A DNA stretch of 42,452 nt, taken from positions 19,661-62,112 of the forward strand of contig JAHFSY010000024.1 of assembly GCA_023269615.1 (NCBI GenBank), in the 5' to 3' direction. Below are positions 30,984-38,991 of this stretch, in pieces. The notes beneath the pieces were generated by a model. It was not told where the DNA came from, ran no database searches, and worked only from the letters and a program-made list of their open reading frames with translations. Positions within the stretch are counted from its first letter, which is position 1; each line of letters opens with the position of its first letter. Made by a program: the position numbers and the translations under genes. Source of the stretch: Verrucomicrobiota bacterium (GTDB taxonomy: Bacteria; Verrucomicrobiota; Verrucomicrobiia; JABWAM01).

Positions 30984-31676
30984 TCATTTCATCCCGAGCA
31001 ACTCGCTCACCTTTTTTCGCAGCTCGGTGTGAATGGCCCAGACGGAGCGGTTGCCGTTGACGATCTGGAATCCGAACTGTTTCTGCATCCGTCGGAACTC
31101 CTTCTGCACCGTCCGCTGGTAACGGATGAAGCTATCAAACATATTATTGGAAAGCCCGATGTCCATGCCGCTCTCCCAGTAATCCAGCGTCGCATTTTTC
31201 TGGAAGTTGCGCTCGACGAGAAGTCGGGGCGACACCTCCAGGTAAAACACGGCGTCGGGCACCAGCGCCATGCTGTACAGCGCCTCCACCCACTGGCGAT
31301 CCGCGCCCCGCGCGATGTCCCGCGCCATCAACGTGTAAATGTAACGGTCCGCCAGCACGATGAACCCCGCGCGCAACGCGGGAATCACGTTGTTCTCCAA
31401 CTGGTCGGCGAAATCCGTCGCGTAAAACAAACTCATGGTCGTCTTGCCCAGAATATTCCCCTGCTTTGCCTTCTCCAGGTCCTCGCTCACCAATGTCGAG
31501 CGCTTCAGCCCAACCGACGCCACCGCATACCCCTTGCTCTCGAGCCATGACGTGAGCTTGACGATCTGGGTCGAGCGCCCCGAACCATCCGTCCCTTCCA
31601 CGACGATGAGGCGCCCATGAAGCTGGTCAAGCTTCACTCCGGGCAAACCGGCCCCAAAAAATCGTTTCGCGGTCAT
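30984..31676 (-). CDS. Thymidylate-kinase-like P-loop protein B (Walker A Lys replaced by Arg)
   Basis: A 230-residue protein of the thymidylate kinase fold. The P-loop is GTDGSGRST at residues 28-36, so the usual Walker A lysine is arginine at 34. LADRYIYT matches the DR(Y/H) motif, and FLEV-like strand LVPDAVFYLEVSPRLLVERN fits the family. The TMP-site REPGGT motif is absent; ASVGLKRSTLVSED stands in its place. Its ATG overlaps the stop of the sister gene (31673-31676). The substrate is therefore doubtful; it may phosphorylate another small molecule or be a non-catalytic partner of the upstream paralogue. Confidence 0.82.
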   Translation of the reverse strand: MTAKRFFGAGLPGVKLDQLHGRLIVVEGTDGSGRSTQIVKLTSWLESKGYAVASVGLKRSTLVSEDLEKAKQGNILGKTTMSLFYATDFADQLENNVIPALRAGFIVLADRYIYTLMARDIARGADRQWVEALYSMALVPDAVFYLEVSPRLLVERNFQKNATLDYWESGMDIGLSNNMFDSFIRYQRTVQKEFRRMQKQFGFQIVNGNRSVWAIHTELRKKVSELLGMK

Positions 31677-32365
31677 TTGTCGGGAAAGCGAAGTTGATAT
31701 TTTGCGAGGTCAATGCGCGTGGCGATGATCTTGCGCATCTTCTCCTGCTGCTTCTCAATCGGCTCCGTGGCGTCCATCACCACGAACTTGAACTCATTTT
31801 CCATCACGCAATACTCATCGTTGATCCGCCCCTGGAAAATACGGAAGCTCTCGTATGGGTCAGGCGAAAGATTCAGGTCCATGCCCGCCTCATGATACTT
31901 CAGGGCGGGACGCCCATCGAGAATCCGCCCCAGGGCCACTTCGAGCGGCAGCTTGAAGAAGAAGGTGATGTCCGGCAGGCACGCCACGCTGTACGCGTTG
32001 CGCAGCCATTGCGGATCGCAGCCGCGCACGCCGTCACGGGCGAAAGCCGTGAACATGTATCGGTCGCACAACACCAGGTACCCCGCGCGCAGCAGCGGAA
32101 AAATCTGGCGCTCCCACCGATCCACGAAATCCGTGCAATGAATGAGGCTGAAGGTCGTCGGCGTGAGAAGGTTCGCCTTCTTGCCCTTCTTCGTGGCGTT
32201 GCGGACAAGCTGGGAGGAATTCCACTCCGAGAAAAACACCTTCAACTGCTGCAGCTCCAGCCAGCGCTTCGCCAGGTAAATCTGCGTGGACTTGCCCGAC
32301 CCATCGAGCCCCTCGACGGCGATGAGCCTCCCCGGATAAGAATGATGTTTGAGCGTGGTTGACAT
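31673..32365 (-). CDS. Thymidylate-kinase-like P-loop protein A
   Basis: A 230-residue paralogue of the next gene. The P-loop GLDGSGKST (residues 19-27) is intact, LCDRYMFTAFARDGVRG is the DRY segment, and LPDITFFFKLPLEVALGRIL the following strand-helix. The REPGGT motif of true dTMP kinases is replaced by FFSEWNSSQLVRN, so nucleotide specificity is uncertain. Identical length and motif order with its neighbour indicate an old duplication followed by divergence. The ATG at 32365 is preferred over 32398 because the extra residues add nothing to the fold. It is the first gene of a three-gene operon. Confidence 0.85.
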   Translation of the reverse strand: MSTTLKHHSYPGRLIAVEGLDGSGKSTQIYLAKRWLELQQLKVFFSEWNSSQLVRNATKKGKKANLLTPTTFSLIHCTDFVDRWERQIFPLLRAGYLVLCDRYMFTAFARDGVRGCDPQWLRNAYSVACLPDITFFFKLPLEVALGRILDGRPALKYHEAGMDLNLSPDPYESFRIFQGRINDEYCVMENEFKFVVMDATEPIEKQQEKMRKIIATRIDLAKYQLRFPDK

Positions 32366-32455
32366 GGCCGAAAGCAGGGATAGTGCGGCGAGCCGCAAAA
32401 ACGGTCAAGTTACATTCTGGAGACAGAACCGCCGGGGGCTTCTTTCCCTGCTCGT

Positions 32456-32555
32456 GGTAGGGCGTGCTCGCCGAGCGCGCCGTCGTTCTCATTCGAAACA
32501 GGCGTGGACTCGCCACGAACCATCGCTACGGCGCGCTCGGCGATCGCGCCCTACC
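32456..32555. repeat. GGTAGGGCG-type inverted repeat
   Basis: Arms of 28 bases at 32456-32483 and 32528-32555 pair with two mismatches. Ends are GGTAGGGCG and its complement, shared with the inner hairpin at 41186-41247. The centre contains a smaller hairpin CGTGG/CCACG. It lies in the gap between the DadA-like gene and the kinase operon. Confidence 0.85.
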
Positions 32556-32568
32556 TTCCGCACATGTC

Positions 32569-33819
32569 CTAAAACCGGGTCGCCCGAAATGGATGCAGAT
32601 CGAAAAGCGGGTCCTTCCCGCAAATGATGTCCGCCACGAGCCGCCCCGTCCCAGGAGCCGTCAACAAACCGATCATTTGATGACCGGTTGCAACGACCAG
32701 GTTGCTGAGGTTCGATGGACGGCCAATGATTGGAACGCCATCCGGCGTGCACGGCCGCAGGCCACACCACACTTCAATGACCTTCGGTTCGAGCGGCACA
32801 TGGAGCATCGCGCGCGCGCCGGAAATGATGGCGTCCACACGACGGGCCGTGATGGATTCGTCAATGCCAACCAGCTCCAGCGTGCCGGACAGGCGGACGC
32901 TGTGGCCGCGCGGCGTGATCGCAATTTTCTTTTCAATCAGCATGATCGGGATGGTCGGAGCCGGCTCAAATGGCTCCACAACGACGGCATAGCCCTTGCC
33001 GGCCAACACAGGCAAACGAAGGTCCAGGGAGCGGGCCTGGTTCGGAGACCATGAACCCGTTGCGAGAACAATCTCGTCAGCCGTCATGCTTCCGTGCGTC
33101 GTTCGAACGGATTCGATCCGCTGGTCCCGGCAAATGAAATCAAACACCTCGGTCCGGGGAAGGATGGTGGCCCCGTGTTTGACAGCTCCTTCGATGAGCG
33201 CATTGACAGCCGCGAGCGGTTCGGCATGCGCCTCTTCTGGAAAATACACGCCCCCGAGGATTGTTTCCCGGATGATGGCGGGCTCCATCTCGCCCACCTG
33301 CCCCGCATCCAACCCTCTCCCTGGAATGCCGTGCCTCGCCATCAACTCCACGCTTTGCCTGCACGAATCGAGGCCATCCTGCGTGGCCGTTACCATGAGC
33401 AATCCTTTTTGAGTAAAACCAAAGGACCCGGGCCGCCCGGCATCCATCCGTCGGTAGGCTTCCAGGCTGTATTTCGCAAGCCCGGCCAAGGCCGTGATGG
33501 ATTGGTTCATGGCCTGGCGATTCATCGAAAAAAGAAAGCGCGTGAGCCAGCAAATCAATCCCCAACTCGGCCTGGGCTGGATGTAGAGCGGACTTGCCGG
33601 GTCCAACAACCAGCCGATTGATTTCAACAACATGCCAGGCATCGGCAACGGCATGGCAAAACAGGGCGTCACCCAGCCGGCATTTCCGTATGAACACCCA
33701 TGCCCGATCTCACCCCGGTCAATCAGCACCACCGATTTCCCCCGCTCCGCCAATTCATGCGCGCAAGCCGCTCCAATGATGCCTCCGCCAATGACCAGGA
33801 CATCCGAATGACTTTTCAT
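32569..33819 (-). CDS. FAD-dependent D-amino-acid dehydrogenase-like oxidoreductase (DadA family)
   Basis: A 416-residue flavoprotein. The N-terminal dinucleotide fold has VLVIGGGIIGAACAHELAER with a basic/acidic strand end VVLIDRG, as in DAO-type enzymes. CSYGNAGWVTPCFAMPLPMP is the DadA-like segment, and WCGLRPCTPDGVPIIGRPSN followed by ATGHQMIGLLTAPGTGRLVA is the conserved C-terminal FAD contact. Such enzymes oxidise D-amino acids or related amines, passing electrons to a quinone. Sarcosine- or hydroxyproline-type substrates remain possible. No racemase or transport gene adjoins it. It reads leftward from a 162-base divergent region shared with the EF-hand gene. Confidence 0.85.
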   Translation of the reverse strand: MKSHSDVLVIGGGIIGAACAHELAERGKSVVLIDRGEIGHGCSYGNAGWVTPCFAMPLPMPGMLLKSIGWLLDPASPLYIQPRPSWGLICWLTRFLFSMNRQAMNQSITALAGLAKYSLEAYRRMDAGRPGSFGFTQKGLLMVTATQDGLDSCRQSVELMARHGIPGRGLDAGQVGEMEPAIIRETILGGVYFPEEAHAEPLAAVNALIEGAVKHGATILPRTEVFDFICRDQRIESVRTTHGSMTADEIVLATGSWSPNQARSLDLRLPVLAGKGYAVVVEPFEPAPTIPIMLIEKKIAITPRGHSVRLSGTLELVGIDESITARRVDAIISGARAMLHVPLEPKVIEVWCGLRPCTPDGVPIIGRPSNLSNLVVATGHQMIGLLTAPGTGRLVADIICGKDPLFDLHPFRATRF

Positions 33820-33981
33820 GCTCCCAACGAATCACAGCGAATTCGTAAATGAAACAACTTTACATGGCATCAGAACTTATAAAAATTGACAACTCCAGGT
33901 GGCTCATCCCGATCAAACCGATTATCATGGAACTTTTTCCCAATTTGGGGTTTAAATCATTTAAATCAAACACGCATACCT

Positions 33982-34356
33982 ATGAAAATTTATCACTCCC
34001 TTATCGTCATCGCCGGCCTCACCCTGGCATTGCAGATTCCAGCCGTCGCATGCAACGAGGCCGAGATGCTCAAAAAGTTCGACACGAATGGCGACGGCAA
34101 ACTCGATGACACTGAGAAGGCGGCTGCGAAAGCCGAGATGAAAGCCAAATGGGAAGCCCGCAAGGCGGAGATGCTCAAGAAATACGACGCCAATGGCGAC
34201 GGCAAACTCGACGACACCGAAAAGGCAGCGGCAAAAGCGGATTGGAAAGCCAGCCATCCCGAGGGCTGCAAGGGGCATCATGAAGGATCCGACAAGTCCA
34301 AGCCCGACAAGGACTCTGGAAAACCGGATTCAACTCAAACCCCGCCGGTGCTGTAA
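33982..34356 (+). CDS. Exported EF-hand calcium-binding protein with an internal duplication
   Basis: A 124-residue protein with a signal peptide at residues 1-23 (KIYHSLIVIAGLTLALQIPA), ending AVAC, which could be a weak lipobox. Two EF-hand loops, DTNGDGKLDDTE at 34-45 and DANGDGKLDDTE at 69-80, sit in repeated units of 35 residues (105 bases): EMLKK(F/Y)D..NGDGKLDDTEKAAAK. The C-terminus is lysine-, aspartate- and histidine-rich. It probably binds calcium in the envelope. The ATG at 33982 is chosen because the longer frame places an unrelated peptide before the signal sequence. Confidence 0.85.
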   Translation: MKIYHSLIVIAGLTLALQIPAVACNEAEMLKKFDTNGDGKLDDTEKAAAKAEMKAKWEARKAEMLKKYDANGDGKLDDTEKAAAKADWKASHPEGCKGHHEGSDKSKPDKDSGKPDSTQTPPVL

Positions 34357-34378
34357 TCCACCAGTTGCTGTTGGCAGC

Positions 34379-34462
34379 CTTGTGCCTTTTGCGCCTCTTC
34401 GCGGCCAATCTCTGCGTTCGGTGCTTGGGAATATGGCCGCGAAGAGGCACAAGAAGCGCAAG
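34379..34462. repeat. Inverted repeat between convergent genes
   Basis: Arms of 29 bases at 34379-34407 and 34434-34462 pair with four mismatches, all transitions, around a 26-base loop (strong core CTCTTCGCGGCCA). It lies in the 155-base space between the convergent EF-hand and kinase genes and could act as a two-way terminator or barrier. Confidence 0.8.
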
Positions 34463-34511
34463 AATGATGAGCCGTTCTGCATTGCCTAACCCAAACGCGT
34501 AAGCCCTGCCC

Positions 34512-35927
34512 TCATCTTGTCTCTTTCAAGACCTGGATCTGCGAGGGACGATCCACGACCATCTGCAGCGCCCCCTTGAAATCACTCACTTTTCCCTCCG
34601 CACGCACCCGCTGGCCGACATAGGCGTTGAGCTTTGCATCGGAAAAATCCTCCTTGTTCTGAACAACAAAAAACACCAGCGCGATCGCAGCACGCGGTTT
34701 CCTGTCAAAGTTCAGATACCGGACGGTCTTCGAATCGCTTTGCCCGACTGCCTCTACCCTCCCTTCCACCACCACCTTCTGGTTCAGGTGTGCACGCAGC
34801 GCACCGAGATCGGTCGGCAGGAACACGCCATCGGCCTTTGCCACGGGCGATCCGGCTTCAGTGTGCGACTCCGCCACGGGAACCGATGGAGCGTTGGTTT
34901 GCGGAACGGCTGCAACTGTCGAACCCGCCGCAGGCGCCGGGGCGGCTGCCTTCGCATGGCGATAGAGCAGGACGGCCACAGCCCCGAGAAGAAGCGCAAT
35001 CACCAGGGCGGTCCACAGGAACCCCCTCGAAACCTGCCTCGCCTCGCTCGCATCCATCCTCGACGGCGGAGAAACGGATGAAGGGGACATCAAACCTCGC
35101 AGCTCCTGCAATGCAACCCTCGCCGACTTGGGGCGATCATCGGACGAGGGCATGATGAGACGCATGACCCACTCGCAAACCGGCGGCGGCAGATCCGGGC
35201 GGTGTGTCCCCAGGGGAATGACATGGTGCTCAAGGTGGCTCACGATCATCTCCGGGATGGTCTCCCCCGTGAAGGGATACTTTCCCGTCAGCGCATAATA
35301 ATAGACGCACCCCATCGCATAAAGATCGGTGCGGGAATCCACCAGCCCGCGGTTGATCTGCTCGGGGGCGATCGTGTCCACCGAGCCCATGATGGTATCC
35401 TCCATGACCATCGTCTGGCTACTGGGCTTGGGCTGAAATTTAGCCAGCCCGAAATCCAGCACCTTGAATTGAACCGCCTCGCTGGGCAATTGAAGCACCA
35501 TGATGTTGGCCGGCTTCAGGTCCCGATGGATCAGGTCGATGTGATGGGCGGCCGTCAGGGCCTCGAGTGTCTGCTGTGCCAGCGGAAACCACGCCTCCAA
35601 CGTGATCGATTGCCCTTGCGTCCACTGCTCCAGCGTCCGGCCTTCCAGAAATTCTGTCACAACAAACAAGCCCTCCTGATCCTCACCGAAATCATACACC
35701 GTGAGGATATTGGGATGCTGAAGCGCGGCAAGCTTGCGACTCTCATCCACAAGGGACCCGGTGGTGTTGGCCGTCTTGTCAAGGCCCCGTCGCATGCGCT
35801 TGATTGCCACCCAGCGCCCCATGTGGGAATCCCATGCGCGGAAAATCTCGCCAAGACCCCCCTCCCCAATGCGTTCATACGAGCAATAACGGCTCTGCCC
35901 CTCCTCCGCGGGAACCTCTGTTTCCAT
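34512..35927 (-). CDS. Membrane Ser/Thr protein kinase with C-terminal OB-like domain
   Basis: A 471-residue Hanks-type kinase. Kinase motifs: GEGGLGEIFRAWD loop at 21-33, catalytic Lys43 in VAIKRM, HRDLKPANIM at 134-143, DFG at 158-160 and IAPEQ at 186-190. A single membrane span follows at about 303-322 (FLWTALVIALLLGAVAVLLY), so the kinase is cytoplasmic and the rest is outside. After an alanine/proline linker, residues about 370-471 resemble an OB fold (VVVEGRVEAVGQS, VRAEGKVSDFKGALQMVVD), common in this type of bacterial protein but unusual as a kinase sensor. It is divergent from pheT across 142 bases. Its targets are unknown. Confidence 0.9.
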   Translation of the reverse strand: METEVPAEEGQSRYCSYERIGEGGLGEIFRAWDSHMGRWVAIKRMRRGLDKTANTTGSLVDESRKLAALQHPNILTVYDFGEDQEGLFVVTEFLEGRTLEQWTQGQSITLEAWFPLAQQTLEALTAAHHIDLIHRDLKPANIMVLQLPSEAVQFKVLDFGLAKFQPKPSSQTMVMEDTIMGSVDTIAPEQINRGLVDSRTDLYAMGCVYYYALTGKYPFTGETIPEMIVSHLEHHVIPLGTHRPDLPPPVCEWVMRLIMPSSDDRPKSARVALQELRGLMSPSSVSPPSRMDASEARQVSRGFLWTALVIALLLGAVAVLLYRHAKAAAPAPAAGSTVAAVPQTNAPSVPVAESHTEAGSPVAKADGVFLPTDLGALRAHLNQKVVVEGRVEAVGQSDSKTVRYLNFDRKPRAAIALVFFVVQNKEDFSDAKLNAYVGQRVRAEGKVSDFKGALQMVVDRPSQIQVLKETR

Positions 35928-36069
35928 TCTTCCAAGTAATCACGGAAAATCATCCGCCGCAAGTGACATCTCTGCTTCATCCGTGCCCATCCGTAGCCAT
36001 GACCCTGTCAGTCGGCACCATTTTCAACTCGCATCCCCTCCCCCGAATTTTCTATACATCCCATTCCCC

Positions 36070-38514
36070 ATGAAATTTTCGCTCAACTGGCTCAAGGAAT
36101 TCGTCCCACTCAACCAGACTGTCGACGAACTTGCCGAAAGCCTCACCATGGCCGGCGTGGAAGTCGAGGACATCGAAGCCCAGGGAGCGGGCTTTCACAA
36201 AGTCGTCGTCGCCCGGATTCTCAAATCGGACCCGCACCCCAACGCAGACCGCCTCTCCGTCTGCGAAGTGGAGGATGGCTCAGGCAGGAAACAGATTGTC
36301 TGCGGCGCGAAAAATTACAAAATCGGCGACAAGGTCCCCCTCGCGCTGCCGGGCGCAAAACTCCCCAACGGCATGGAAATCAAGCGGTCCAAGCTCCGTG
36401 GCGTGGAATCCGACGGCATGATGTGTTCTCCCAAGGAGCTCGGTCTCACCGATGATGCAGAGGGGCTCCTGATCCTTGCGCCGGATTTGAACGTCGGCAC
36501 TCCCCTCACCGAAGCCCTCGGGCTCAACGACACCATCTTCGATCTCGAAATCACGCCGAACCGCCCCGACCTCCTCAGCCACTGGGGACTCGCCCGCGAA
36601 ATCGCCGCGCTCGCCAGTCTCCCCGCGCCCGATCCCCACAAACTTCTCGTGGAATCGGATGAATCCCAGCTCGACGCCATCCCGTCATCCCAACCTCCAT
36701 TTCCCGTCCGCGTGGAAGATCCCGCTCTCTGCCCGCGTTACACGGCGCGCATCATCCGCGGGGTGAAAGTCGGCCCAAGTCCCGCGTGGCTCCGCCGCCG
36801 CCTCGAAGCCCTCGGGCAACGCTCGATCTCCAACGTGGTGGACATCACCAATTTCATCCTCCTCGAAATCGGCCAGCCCCTCCACGCTTTCGATCTCAAG
36901 CTGCTCGAAGGCCCGGAAATCATCGTTCGCTGCGCCCGCGCCGGCGAGAAACTGTTGCGACTGGATGACGAAACGAGCGAGCTGAAGGATTCCATGCTCG
37001 TGATCGCCGACGCGCGTCGCGCCGTCGCACTCGCCGGCGTGATCGGCGGCAGGGAGACGGCTGTCTCCGGATCCACCACCGACCTCCTCCTCGAATCCGC
37101 CACGTTCCAGCCTTCCAGCATTCGCAAGACTTCCAAGACGCTCAGCGTCTCCACCGACTCATCCTACCGCTTCGAGCGTGGCGTGGATGTCGAGCTTGCC
37201 GCGTGGGCCAGCAAGCGCGCCACCGCGCTCATTCTTCAAATCTGCGGTGGAACCGTCGAGGGCACTCTCGTCGATGCCCGCGCACAGCCTCGCAAGCCAT
37301 CCCGTATTTCCTGCCGATACACCCGCGCCAATTCCATTCTCGGGGTGACCCTCGCGCCCGGCGAAACCCAATCCATCCTGCAGCGGCTCGGTTGCCGCGT
37401 CACCACTTCCGCCGATTCCTGCGACGTGGAAACACCCTCGTGGCGCCCCGACCTCGAGCGTGAAATTGACTTGATCGAGGAACTCGCGCGCGTTCATGGC
37501 ATCGCCCATATTCCGGGCGCGGTGCAGCCCTTCAAGCTTTCCACCACGCGCGACAGTGCCTCGTTTCTCTTCGCGCGCAAACTCCGGACCCTCGCCGCCG
37601 CACAGGGACTCGACGAGGCGCAGGACAACACCATCACCTCTTCCGTCCATCCCACTCCCGCCGGGCCGCTCATCCTCGCCAATCCACTCAACTCGGAGAT
37701 GGACACGCTCCGCCCCCACCTGCTGACCGGCCTGCTGGAAGCCGCCGCGCGCAACCTCACGCGTGGCAACGAAAGCGTGGCGCTTTTCGAGATCGGGACC
37801 ATTTTCAATGCCGACGAAGGCAGGGTGGGCGAAAGCACATCGCTCGGAATCATCCTCGCAGGCGCCCGACGCGGGGGCGCTTCGTGGGAACAGGGCATGA
37901 AACCAAAGCCGTACGACTTCCATGACCTCGTCGGCATCGTGGATGGACTCGCATCGAATCTGGGTCTGTCGAAAATCACCCGCCGCGATTTCACCCCGCA
38001 GGATCCGGACGGTTTTGAGCGCGGAATCGGTTTCGCGCTGGCGGACGTCAAAAACAGGACCGTGGGACGCGCCGGAAAAATCAGCAGGGCACTCGCGCGT
38101 CGCGTAAAACTTTCCGCAGACGCCTACTACGCCGAGCTCGACGCCGGCTGGCTGCTCGCGTCGCAAAACACCGAAAGCCGTTACAAGCCCTGGACAGTCT
38201 ATCCGCCGATCCGCCGCGACATTGCGTTGACTGTGGATCGGAGCCTTTTCCGGGTGACGAACCATCAACATATCTCAGAAACGCTCCAGGCGATAGCAAA
38301 AAAAATTGCCGGCCCAAAAGGAATTCTTTTGCAGGAGCTGCAGCTTTTCGACATATTTGAATCCGAGAAGATCGGAGCGGATAAAAAATCACTGGCCTAC
38401 GCGTTGATCTACCAAAGCCCGCAAAAGACACTGACCGACGCCGAGGTCAATGAAGTGCACGAAGCGATCAAGAAAAATTTGAAAGACGAAATCGCCTGCG
38501 AATTGCGCGGGTGA
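36070..38514 (+). CDS. pheT: Phenylalanyl-tRNA synthetase beta subunit
   Basis: An 814-residue beta subunit of the alpha2-beta2 enzyme that charges tRNA-Phe. MKFSLNWLKEFVPLN opens it; the tRNA-binding domain follows (HPNADRLSVCEVEDGSGRKQ, residues about 58-80), then the B3/4 editing domain with NRPDLLSHWGLAREIAAL, the B5 domain, the core and the C-terminal ferredoxin-like anticodon-binding domain (YPPIRRDIALTVDRSL). Length is standard. The ATG at 36070 replaces a longer frame from 35983. The partner pheS is not next to it, which is less common. A 10-base-pair hairpin follows the stop. Confidence 0.97.
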   Translation: MKFSLNWLKEFVPLNQTVDELAESLTMAGVEVEDIEAQGAGFHKVVVARILKSDPHPNADRLSVCEVEDGSGRKQIVCGAKNYKIGDKVPLALPGAKLPNGMEIKRSKLRGVESDGMMCSPKELGLTDDAEGLLILAPDLNVGTPLTEALGLNDTIFDLEITPNRPDLLSHWGLAREIAALASLPAPDPHKLLVESDESQLDAIPSSQPPFPVRVEDPALCPRYTARIIRGVKVGPSPAWLRRRLEALGQRSISNVVDITNFILLEIGQPLHAFDLKLLEGPEIIVRCARAGEKLLRLDDETSELKDSMLVIADARRAVALAGVIGGRETAVSGSTTDLLLESATFQPSSIRKTSKTLSVSTDSSYRFERGVDVELAAWASKRATALILQICGGTVEGTLVDARAQPRKPSRISCRYTRANSILGVTLAPGETQSILQRLGCRVTTSADSCDVETPSWRPDLEREIDLIEELARVHGIAHIPGAVQPFKLSTTRDSASFLFARKLRTLAAAQGLDEAQDNTITSSVHPTPAGPLILANPLNSEMDTLRPHLLTGLLEAAARNLTRGNESVALFEIGTIFNADEGRVGESTSLGIILAGARRGGASWEQGMKPKPYDFHDLVGIVDGLASNLGLSKITRRDFTPQDPDGFERGIGFALADVKNRTVGRAGKISRALARRVKLSADAYYAELDAGWLLASQNTESRYKPWTVYPPIRRDIALTVDRSLFRVTNHQHISETLQAIAKKIAGPKGILLQELQLFDIFESEKIGADKKSLAYALIYQSPQKTLTDAEVNEVHEAIKKNLKDEIACELRG

Positions 38515-38544
38515 TTTCCAGGTGTTCTTTGAATCCAATTTTGA

Positions 38545-38568
38545 CGCGGCGCCCGTTTGGGTGCCGCG
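38545..38568 (+). terminator. Hairpin downstream of pheT
   Basis: CGCGGCGCCC pairs with GGGTGCCGCG (one G-T pair) around the loop GTTT, 30 bases after the pheT stop. The following AACAAATTTA is A/T-rich but lacks a run of Ts, so it is a stable 3'-end hairpin rather than a textbook intrinsic terminator. Confidence 0.5.
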
Positions 38569-38773
38569 AACAAATTTACCCTGCGCTGTTCGCGAATCGG
38601 ACGACTATTCTTTGAGCCGATATTTAAACCATCAAGGGAACCAAGTTTCGACCCCCAACGACACGCCTTTTCAGGAAGTCGGAAGTGGCCGAGCCGTTAC
38701 CCGCCCTGCTAAACCCAGGGTTCAAAGTAATCGTCCTCCTACGGCAGCTGCGGGGTATTTTTTTTTGACGGAC

Positions 38774-38990
38774 CCCTTGTTCCCGGGGAAGTTCTCCGCA
38801 GATTAACGCAGATGGACGCAATTTCTGAACGGCAATCACCCTCGCCATTTTGATTGAAAGCCAGGCTTTCAATCAAAATGGCGAGGGTGGGATCAAGGGC
38901 TTCCGCTTTGCGACTTTGCGACTTTGCGCGAAACTTTCCGAAAATCTGCGTCATTCTGCGTTAATCTGCGGAGAAATACGGGACCAAGGG
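38774..38990. repeat. Nested palindromic element (outer CGCAGATTAACGCAGA-type, inner perfect palindrome)
   Basis: The inner palindrome has perfect 26-base arms at 38837-38862 and 38864-38889 with a one-base centre. It is enclosed by outer arms at 38792-38824 and 38940-38974, perfect over their first 21 bases (core CTCCGCAGATTAACGCAGA), with weaker similarity continuing outward (CCCTTG, TCCCG) to about 38774 and 38990. Between them are direct repeats of CTTTGCGA. Confidence 0.85.
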
Positions 38991-38991
38991 C

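Larger units (their letters stand above)
38515..38991. other. Convergent intergenic region between pheT and the IMPase gene
   Basis: This 477-base space has no supported gene. From the left it holds a hairpin after pheT (38545-38568), an unassigned stretch of about 200 bases, and a large nested palindrome (38774-38990) that reaches to two bases from the stop of the phosphatase gene. Confidence 0.7.

Noticed and set aside
33886..33914. TTGACA upstream of the EF-hand gene as a promoter
   Set aside because: No acceptable -10 lies 15-19 bases downstream.
37159..38271. A 370-codon minus-strand frame inside pheT
   Set aside because: It is antisense to well-conserved pheT core and anticodon-binding domains and shows no family motif.
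38680..38760. A tRNA-Ser-like stretch (GTGGCCGAGC, then CTGCTAAACCCAGGGTTC)
   Set aside because: The acceptor and T stems cannot be closed and the anticodon loop does not fit; at best a decayed remnant.
38890..38935. Direct repeats CTTTGCGA as a CRISPR-like array
   Set aside because: Units are about nine bases, abut each other, and have no spacers; they belong to the nested palindromic element.
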